From positions 372,001-436,000 of the forward strand of contig JAPTHN010000076.1 in assembly GCA_026936325.1 (NCBI GenBank): a DNA stretch of 64,000 bases. Reading direction: 5' to 3'. Below are positions 55,779 through 64,000 of this stretch, piece by piece. The position numbers and the translations under genes are program-made. Origin of the DNA: Platynereis dumerilii. Its lineage: Eukaryota; Annelida; Polychaeta; Phyllodocida; Nereididae. Numbering within the stretch: position 1 is the first letter of the stretch; every line of letters begins with the position of its first letter. Under the pieces are notes generated by a model, which was given only the letters and a program-made list of their open reading frames with translations, made no database searches and had not been told where the DNA came from.

Positions 55779-56360
55779 TTATTCTGACATCATGAATGTT
55801 AGTAAAGTTTTAATGTTGATTTAACATCTGGCTTAAGCGCTGAAAAATTGTTTTTTTTTGAAAGTGTTTCTGAACATTAACTGAAAAACGTCTTTAAAAC
55901 GTTATCAATAATCCATTTCAAAATGTTAAAATAAAACGTTTTTCAACTGAATTTCTGTGCTGACTGACAACATTAATCTGCTAACTTCATTTTTTAACGT
56001 TTCTAAAATGTTTCAAGGAAATGTTCGAAACATGTTTTTTGAAAACGTATTTCTTTAACGCGGAAAAAAACATTATTCCCATGTTGTGAAAATATGTAAA
56101 ACGAATAATGAAACTTGTTCGACCTTATAGTCACAGAAACATTTGACTAAAAGTGTTTCAGAACATAAATTGAAAAGTGTCATTAAAGCGTTGTAAATGA
56201 TCAACTTGAAAACATTTTGAAGAAAACGTTTTTCAACTGAATTTTTAAACATTTCCAACATGTACAATGAAAACGTTAAAAATCCATATTTGAAAATGTA
56301 TTTCTGCAACGTGGAAAATACGTTATTCTTACATTGTAAATATAAGGAAAGTTTTGTAAA
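55779..56360. repeat. 194-bp AACGTT-rich array, right part
   Basis: Continuation of the split array, more degenerate than the left part, with AAAACGTTTTTCAACTGAAT and GAAAACGTATTTCTTTAACG words. Confidence 0.75.
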
Positions 56361-58320
56361 CAGCTAATGTCAAAAGGACTGATTCAAGCAAAATGTGCGT
56401 GATGGAATAGGTTGTCAGAAAATAATTCTTTTTCAATGATGTGAAAAACCCGTGTTTCTTTTGTTGCTGAAGTCAAGAGTATAGACTAATGATGATGTAT
56501 TCAACTATTCCTGAGTCAGTACAGGTCTACCTTTGACGTTAGCTGTAAGGCAAGCAATTGAGGCTCTCCAGGAGATTAATTTTTCGTTTATTGGAAGTGT
56601 ATGCTATATTTTGTTATGTATCAATTTATAATCTTAAAACTGCAATTTTAATGGAATTTGCATAAAATCAAACATTGTACAATGAATGTAAAAGAAGACT
56701 TGGAGTTTTGGATTATACTAAGTCTTATGAGAGAATGGCTGTGTATCCCTAGATGAAAATACATTAAAGAAAATTCAATGTTTCTTGTATCTCAATATTA
56801 AAAAAATCCAATTTCAATATAATTATGTAATTTTGAAGCGATTTAATCATAGAATGTTAATCCAAATTATTATGCAATATTTTACTGTTATCACACAGTG
56901 GCGAGTGCAATATCAGTTTTTATAGCACCAAGGTGACAAATATGGCACAAGGGTGAGTTGTGTTTCTTTGACTTGCATGTTAAAATGAATCTCGTCATTA
57001 ATCAACAACTATTTCACCCACAAACAAATGTTTCACACTTTTGCAATCCACAGATGATATACTTGATGATGGGTTTTTATTGAAATTATTTTCCTCAAAA
57101 TTTGTGGCAAACTTTAGACCCCTAAACACAAAAAGTCACTAAAAAACGTGTGAAAATGCCGTTTTTCGGCCACTTAATGCTTTGTTCTGAAGAATGAAAT
57201 AAGACAACCAGCACAGGAAGCTAATATCCACTTGGCCCGTAAATATGGGCACCTTTTGCCCTAAAAATCATCTTTCTATTTACCTCTGTTGCCACGCAGT
57301 GAGTTTTTTTACTAAAATTGAAAAGCACAACATTTTTGTGACTTGTGGCTGCAAGCAGCACAGAAAACATGGTGTTTCCTCTCAGGTCCGTCCAATCTTT
57401 CACATGTTGAAATTACCATGCAATATCATGCGTAGTAATAGACAGACAGATAGATCCTAAACATGTTTGGACTAATGCCTTCAATGTAGTCAACATGTTT
57501 AGCTTCCTAACATGATTAGGCTTCAACACATACTAGGAAAAACAGAGGGATTCATTATTTCTTTCTTAAGAATAATTTAATAAGTTTTTGAATTATAATC
57601 AATTTTGTGATTTTTTAAAAGGGTATCAATAGGGGTATTACTTTATAATTGCCGATTTAGCAAAGATTACTCAACCCCATTCACTTTATCAGAAAATACA
57701 ACACCCCATTCAGCATAACTGTGTAATTTAGTTAAGGTTAATTAGTGGAAGTGTGAAGACATTGCAAGGAACTATTTCAAAGGTACTTTCTGATTCTACT
57801 GTTTAATTATTCCTTATCACGATTACTCTTGAGTGTATGTAATCTTGCTAAATAATTTTCATAAAATTAAATTTCAAATAAATTCTTATTTGAAACTTCC
57901 ATTAAAAGAAAGTGTCTGTAGTCGTGGTACTATCATTATAATTGAGCCATATTACTGTGTACAATGTGCAATATTAAATATTATGCAAGCAGGCCACACA
58001 TCAATTTACCATAACTGAACAAATTGAATTTGTTACAGATAATCAGAAGATAGCTGTTTTCTCATGAAGAATTGATTTCAAGCTTATCAATTTGTATGTA
58101 TTTATCTGATTTATGATTTCCTTAGTTATTTAAACATCAGATGACAATTATTCAATTAATTTAGAAAATCGATTTAAAATAGATGGCATCTTCCCTTATA
58201 AATGCTTTGACATCAAATTGTTTAAATTGTTGATAACTCAGGCTTATAATTATTGGGATATATCATTGTATTGTGTATTTATGTAATGTTTTCTCCCCTT
58301 TTTGAAGGCCAATTAAAATA
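56361..58320. other. Gene-free AT-rich stretch
   Basis: No supportable exon, RNA gene or repeat of clear structure. Confidence 0.4.
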
Positions 58321-58329
58321 GAATAAAAT

Positions 58330-58606
58330 CGATAGATAGATAGATAGATAGATAGATAAATAGATAAATAGATAGATAGATATAGATAGATAGATATCTG
58401 ATTGCTGGATAGACAATAAGAAAGGCAGAAAGACAGACAAAGGATAGAAAGTTAGCTAGACAGCTGGATAGATAGCTAGATAGATAGCTAGATAGATAGC
58501 TAGACAGATCTATAGCTGGGTAGTTAGCTAGACAGTTAGATACTTGAAGTGCTGGATAGATGGGTAGATAGAAAGATAGATTGTAATTTGTAAGATTGGA
58601 AGGTTT

Positions 58607-58660
<54 letters not shown>

Positions 58661-58800
58661 GGATAGCCACATAGATAGAAAGAAAGATAGCAAAGTAAGT
58701 AGATTGAAAGCTAGATAGCTAGATAGCTAGAGAAAAATAGATGAACAAAAAAAGGAGCAAGATAGCTAGATAGCTCGCAAGATAGATAGCTAGACAGATC
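58330..58800 (+). repeat. GATA microsatellite and degenerate GATAGCTA tract
   Basis: Two pure (GATA)n runs (about 58330-58395 and 58608-58660) joined by degenerate GATAGCTA/GACAGATA text. Confidence 0.9.
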
Positions 58801-58867
58801 GCTTGCTAGAATGATAGAGGGACATATTCGTCTTCTTTTTCTTTGTAAGTACTGTCATATGGCACGA

Positions 58868-58902
58868 AATCTATCTATCTATCTATCTATCTACCTATCT
58901 AC

Positions 58903-58957
<55 letters not shown>

Positions 58958-58985
58958 CCTATCTATCTATCTATCTGTCTATCTA
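58868..58985 (+). repeat. TATC microsatellite
   Basis: About 28 CTAT units with a few CTAC variants, in inverse orientation to the GATA tract 70-500 bp upstream. Confidence 0.92.
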
Positions 58986-59414
58986 CATTTTTTCGTTCTA
59001 TCTCTTTATCTAGGCTTCGTATAAAACCAGACCTAAAATCCACAGGTATAATCACGGCTTAGTGCTCAGTTTACAAATTAGAAAAGGTTTTCTTTTAAAG
59101 TTGGATCTTAAAGGAAAGTTATTCCAAATTTATGCTTGTGAAAGCCGTGCATGGCCCACTGATTGGTAAAACAATGGTCGTCCAATTTATATGATTATGC
59201 ATGATTATGAAATATTCAATCACTGTACAAGTAATTCTATTAGGGTATTCATTTTATCAGGAATTTCACACAATCACTAATTCAGCATAATTTCGCAGGT
59301 TAGTTATGGTTAAAAAGAAAGAAAGAATCTATGGATGGATGATTGGAGCATTGTGTCCTCTATTTTGCACTTGGTAGGCTAATTGGGACTGGAGGTGGAC
59401 ACAGCAATGAGGCG

Positions 59415-59416
<2 letters not shown>

Positions 59417-59487
<71 letters not shown>

Positions 59488-59488
59488 C
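59417..59488 (+). repeat. GATA microsatellite
   Basis: About 18 uninterrupted GATA units. Confidence 0.92.
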
Positions 59489-60249
59489 TAATTATCTAAT
59501 TATCAGATAATAAGCTTTAGTTGATATTTATAATTCAAAAGGACATGTAAACTTACTGTGGTGGATATGATATGATGCAATTTATTTTTCAAACGAACAT
59601 TCCATGAAAAATAATAATATAAATAACTGCAAATGAATATATTTTAAATTTCTGTTTTTTTAACCAACTAAAGAGTTTAGAGTCATTCATGTCACACAGG
59701 GAAATCTCGGAAACCAATGGCTATTTCATGTTTTGGAAGCATCTAAATACATTAATTTTGACATTTTGAAGTACATTGCCGAGTTGGCTTTATAAAAAGG
59801 AGTTTTCACATTTAATCTTAATATTTATGTCAATAAAAACGTATATATATTGTTCCTCTAGGAATTTCCCCTTGACAATGCTAATTTATGTGCACATGCC
59901 ATCAAATTAAATGTACAAGTATTTATATCCCAATATAATTTGCAGATTGAAAATTAGAGTCAATTACACCACTTAATTAGTCTAAATAGCTCTCAATATA
60001 CCCTCATTATCTCAGAATTTATGCATACGAAATTGGAGCTCAATTAAAACATCCATGGTTGAGTGGTCAGGCTTGGATATTGCATACAATTCTATCATTC
60101 TGGATTGGAATCTTGAAGTGTGAGGAGGACAAGTTTGTAGTGCTCAGTGAGTTCATTTTTTCAGTGTTTTACACAAATTATGTATTTAATATTAGATTTA
60201 GAGAACACGATATAACACAAACTAATGAATTTACTTTATGTCTTTTCAG

Positions 60250-60295
60250 ACGGACAAGAAAGAAATGCTGCAAAGTGTGAGTGGAATGGCAACAG
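60250..60295 (+). CDS. Candidate internal exon, unidentified gene
   Basis: TTTATGTCTTTTCAG precedes and GTATCT follows. The 46-nt stretch reads TDKKEMLQSVSGMAT plus one base, which joins in frame to the candidate exon at 61129. Upstream exons are unknown. A TATC microsatellite begins at the donor. Low confidence because the exon is short and the product is not recognised. Confidence 0.35.
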
Positions 60296-60299
60296 GTAT

Positions 60300-60392
60300 C
60301 TATCTATCTGTCTTTTCTATCTGTCTGTTCTCCCTGGGTGGCTACCTATATCTACCTTTATCCTTCTATCTAACTGTCTACCAGACTGGTCC

Positions 60393-60443
<51 letters not shown>

Positions 60444-60445
60444 GG

Positions 60446-60526
<81 letters not shown>

Positions 60527-60535
60527 TTCTCTATC
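60300..60535 (+). repeat. TATC microsatellite
   Basis: Long CTAT tract, pure over about 60393-60522, with degenerate CTGT/CTTT edges. The Leu-Ser-Ile-Tyr open frames through it are artefacts. Confidence 0.92.
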
Positions 60536-60845
60536 TTCCTATCCATCTTTCTATCCATCTGTCCATCTATCTTATCTAATCCATCAAATCTATCAAATTG
60601 ATATTGTCTATCTGATTAATTAATCTAATCAATTATATGTATCTTATCTATTTTTCCTTCCTATCTTATTGTTCATATTATACTTTCTACCTTATTCTTC
60701 TTTTCTTTTTATAATCTACCTTGTCCTTGTAATGCAACTGATCTATTCTATCTTTCCTATCTGGCTCATCTACCTTATCCTTCCAGTCTTACGTTTTCTA
60801 TCCCATCCTTCCTATGCATTTTATCCTGTCCTTCCTATCTTCCCC

Positions 60846-60890
60846 AGGGGCGGATCCAGAAAATGTCAGATGGGGGGGGGGGGTTTATAA
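60846..60890 (+). mobile_element. Single hAT-like MITE end
   Basis: CAGGGGCGGATCCAGAAAAT followed by a G run matches the end type of the elements at 14994 and 46766. No matching right end was found downstream, so it is a fragment. Confidence 0.5.
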
Positions 60891-61128
60891 ATGAAAATAT
60901 ACTACAAATATTGGGATTCAATTTTTTTTACATTACAATCCTGAATACGCTAGTTCCAATGCGTATTTTTGTTTCTCTTTCCTTCAATGATTTTGTCTTC
61001 CTTTCTTATTTACCTGCCTTCTCTGAATCTCTGCTTAACTTATTCACATATACAGGCCTATGTATCATTGACATTTTGTATTTACTATGTAACTAGTGAA
61101 TAACTGATCACAAATCCTTTCTTTGCAG

Positions 61129-61241
61129 TGGAAGAACATGATGATGCCAGCAGTGACACAGGATCCTTAAGATGCAATAAAAAGAAGAAAAACAACAACA
61201 AATCAAATGTATACCCCGGCACCCCAACACCCCGACCGTAA
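61129..61241 (+). CDS. Candidate terminal exon, unidentified gene
   Basis: A strong acceptor (CCTTTCTTTGCAG) is followed by 36 codons reading VEEHDDASSDTGSLRCNK, then a KKKKNNNKSN run and VYPGTPTPRP before TAA. AATAAA (61240-61245) overlaps the stop codon. An acidic-serine segment followed by a lysine/asparagine run is typical of protein tails but not diagnostic. It lies immediately before an AACGTT-rich repeat. Could be chance or part of a mobile element. Confidence 0.4.
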
Positions 61242-61245
61242 TAAA

Positions 61246-61811
61246 GGCATTCCTCCTCCAATGTTGAAAGAAAATTTCAATATAACTGTTGAAAAATGGT
61301 TTTCCCCACAACGTAATAAAAACGTTTCCCAAAAATGTTGAAAAAATGTTTCCTCAAAACGTAAAAATAACGGTTTCCCCATTACGTAATGAAAACATTT
61401 TCCAAATACGTCAAATAACGGTTTTTTCATAACATAAAATAACCATTATCCAAATAATGTTATAAAAGCATGCATTAGCAAACATTCTAAAAACATCTTT
61501 CTGATGCATTGAATAAATGTTTCCTAAAAGCGTGTATTAAAAATGTTGTATAAACAGAAAATATATGATAAATTATAACCATGGGAGAAAACATCAAAAT
61601 ATCGTTAAAAAACCGTTTTTGGAAAACCGTTAAATCCAAACGTGATTTTGCTGATTATTTGACGCAATTGAAAACAGTTTTTGGAAACGTTAAAATCATG
61701 TTTTTTGGACCATCCAATTTAACATTATTTAAACGTAGTGAAAAAACGGTTTTTCAACGGATTTTCGACCGTTTATAAACGTAATTTAAACGTAATTGTG
61801 TTTGTTGGGAA
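61246..61811. repeat. AACGTT-rich array, far copy with inverted end
   Basis: Degenerate repeats with AAAATGTTGAAAAAATGTTT and GTTTTTGGAAACGTTAAA words, ending in TTGTGTTTGTTGGGAA, the complement of the ACCCAGCAAACACAA-type start at 53383. TATCCTA follows at 61813 and also precedes 53383. Confidence 0.75.
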
Positions 61812-62042
61812 GTATCCTATATTTCTCCCTCTGTATTTATTTTGCAGAGATATATGCATTTCTTCATTTTTGTTTTTTTCACCACTTTTAACTTCCGAAT
61901 TGGTTCTGCCACGTAATTTATAGATAGCTAGATATATAGCTTTTGATTGTTTTTAACTAATTCATTGTTAATAGTTTTTATGCTCTTTTTCTTCATTGTT
62001 GCCACCTGCTGAACTACTTGTGAAGCAGTCATTTTACCATTG

Positions 62043-62316
62043 TTATAAACATAGAAATACATAGAAGGGACATGAGGCTCTGGCAGATGAAGCAACCAAA
62101 TCCACCATCTTGGAACTGCCCTGAATATTGGCACAATGGACCGTGACGTCATCAATAACTGTGATGTCACTTATAACAATGGCATGACGTCACATCATAA
62201 TAAGTCTATTGTGACGTCATGTCTCAGGGCAGTTCCAATATGGCGGATTTGGTGACCTCATCTTGAGGTGGCATCATACAGCCTCATGTCCGTTCTATGT
62301 ATTTCTATGGTTATAA
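62043..62316. mobile_element. 274-bp MITE with ~85-bp inverted arms and CRE palindromes
   Basis: Arms start TTATAAACATAGAAATACAT on the left and TTATAACCATAGAAATACAT on the complement of the right, and continue through GGACATGAGGCT and TTGGAACTGCCCTGA. Three TGACGTCA palindromes lie in the centre. No coding capacity. Confidence 0.85.
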
Positions 62317-64000
62317 ATTTACCTAAAGGGCTTTGTTGAAGAACAGTTTTATATTTCTAAACTGAACAAATCACCTTTGTAAAATGTCAGTCAGCCAGTA
62401 AGCTCAAAATTGTGCTACAGTTAATCATGTCACTGAGAAAAAAAATCTAAATAATCAGAAAAGAAAACTAATCCAAAAAAGTCTATTGAAAGTGTCTGTG
62501 GCACCATATTTTTTGGCTTGACAGATTTTATATAATTTGCCAGCTTAAGAGCCTGTGTCAGAAGCCACATCCATGGGAGACTTAAGTGAGCTATCTGAAT
62601 TGCAATTTAAAAGGGAAAGGTCCAACAACAACATAAGCATTTCTGATTGCAAGAACTTGATCTTCTGTCTTCAAAGAGCTAATTCCCCAAATTGCCTTAC
62701 CTGGGAGGCAGGTCTATAACTGGAGCTAATTGGTTCAATTGCACTTCAGAGTGTCACCAACCAATACTCTGTTGTTTGCACAAACGAAATCCAGTTGAAT
62801 GATTCAAAGGCAGCCATTGAAATAAGAAATCATGATTGCAAATGATGTCAACTGCTTCTTTTAGATTTCCCGGGAGTCTCGTCCTGTCCCGTGCGCTTGC
62901 CATGGTTTTATTGTTGATGACGTCATTGTCAGTGTCATGGCGGCCTGGAGACCAGTCAGCTCGCATTTGGGATTACAATGATTGTACACATTTGTGGAGA
63001 CAAATCTTAGATAAGTTATGACATTAGTCATATTCCATATACTGTGATGTATTTTAGTTTATGTAAACCCTGGCTTTATTGAGAAATTTTGGCAAAACAC
63101 TCCTCATCTTCACTGCTGTCATTCCCAAGCATAATCGTAGAGCAGTTGGGTCATTCCATGTCAATTCAACAAATTTTTCAGAATCTTCCCACCTGACCAT
63201 CTCAGATTTCTGTGTAAAAATTTTCACAGGTAGGTAATATTCTTTAAAGGATGTGTGCCAAATTTCAGGTCAATATCTTGGTTAGTTTTCCCTCAAAAAA
63301 TTCATAAAGGAGGCAACTTTGTGCATATTTTGGCTCTCGTTTTTGCTGCATCAAATGGAAGTGGGATTTTAGGAAGCCCTATCTTCAACAATATCCATGC
63401 CATGGCCTTCAAATCATCCAGAATGTTCTATCTAGGCTAGGAACACATGTAAGACACATTGTCAATGGTATATCTATCATAAGTGTGGCTCTATGGCTCC
63501 ACAAATATGCTCTTTCATTTGATGACGTTTTCTGGAAGTCCAACTTTGAAGGCCTGGCATTCATAAAGTAATGCAGATAGGAAGCTAATACTGCCTGGGT
63601 AAACTCTCCTCCACCAGTTTGATGAGCACAATTGAACAACACACATGTAAATCTCATGGTTGTCCAGAAAATGGCTCACAAAATCCATCGAAAACACATT
63701 TTTATTAAAATTCAATGTCAATTTGCCCAGGTATGACAACCTGAAACTTTTTGGAAATTTCACTATCTTGTAGTTTTCATTGTTATCTTTCTTAGCTTCA
63801 AAGATGGTTGTGGTGCAATTCTTCATTGCAGAGCTATGAATTTTTTAGTAACACATTAAAAACGTCCATTTTCGATGGTTATTACACCATGGCATGGGGT
63901 AACAAAGTCAAATAGGTTTTGTATTGAAACAAAAATAGCTATACTCAAACCAATCATTTTGTATGACTGAAGTGACCCTATATTTCTATTAAACCAAAAA
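62317..64000. other. No supported gene; one CpG-richer patch
   Basis: Around 62860-62960 there is a CpG-richer patch with CCCGGGA, TGACGTCA and CATGGCGGCC. A reverse frame there reads MASARDRTRLPGNLKEAVD, which could be a first exon, but no matching splice partner or family was recognised. The 63150-63900 part includes GGGTCATTCCATGTCAATTC, a text I associate with dispersed repeats in marine animals. Reverse frames at 63409-63826 remain unassigned. Confidence 0.35.

Noticed and set aside
58313-60623. Leu-Ser-Ile-Tyr-rich frames as membrane proteins
   Set aside because: They are translations of TATC/GATA microsatellites.
62754-62966. First exon of a reverse-strand gene (MASARDRTRLPG...)
   Set aside because: The patch is CpG-richer and starts well, but no donor at a sensible place and no homologous family were recognised.
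63409-63826. Reverse frames of 82 and 103 codons as a gene
   Set aside because: They overlap each other in different frames and match no family I recognise; likely repeat-derived.
1-64000. Retrovirus, LTR element or Polinton
   Set aside because: No long terminal direct repeats, gag, protease, integrase, capsid or envelope text was seen; both reverse-transcriptase-related fragments are of non-LTR type.

Overview
The window looks like AT-rich nuclear DNA of a marine invertebrate, probably a deuterostome such as an echinoderm or hemichordate. Reasons: spliced animal genes with GT/AG introns, very dense DNA-transposon and MITE debris, two 5'-truncated LINEs, GATA/TATC microsatellites, and strong excess of the palindrome TAGGCCTA. 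The taxon is an inference. No retrovirus, LTR element, Polinton, CRISPR array or bacterial operon was seen.

Layout. 0.8-3.2 kb: reverse-strand LINE truncated against a 28-bp minisatellite (3.2-4.6 kb). 5-12 kb: dispersed repeats, a CRE/TATA promoter-like cluster and a foldback. 13.6-16.4 kb: a broken reverse-strand gene of transposase-like character, with a MITE inserted in frame. 16.6-17.5 kb: two tandem foldback/MITE units. 18-25 kb: degenerate tandem repeats, a 213-bp tandem array and palindromic CTGCAGAATTCTGCAG arrays. 25.7-27.4 kb: four larger units carrying the same palindrome. 28-30 kb: an inverted second copy of the 6.2-kb repeat, with a nested MITE, then a hAT-like MITE.

34.0-51.2 kb is the genic core. 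Three conserved genes were assembled by hand. DOLPP1 (reverse strand, 7 exons, complete) encodes dolichyl-diphosphate phosphatase of the ER glycosylation cycle. INO80E (forward strand, one exon) encodes a subunit of the INO80 chromatin remodeler. They are head to head, with 366 bp between their start codons. PMPCA (forward strand, 8 exons found) encodes the alpha subunit of the mitochondrial processing peptidase; only the N-terminal 301 residues were found. The introns hold many mobile elements, notably a LINE with an RNase H domain and a 1.8-kb hAT-like element, both in DOLPP1 intron 1.

52-64 kb: MITEs, a 194-bp AACGTT-rich tandem array split by a 1.6-kb insertion, alternating GATA and TATC tracts, and two candidate terminal exons of an unidentified gene. 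The three recognised genes have unrelated housekeeping roles; their adjacency suggests shared promoter use (DOLPP1/INO80E) rather than a common pathway.
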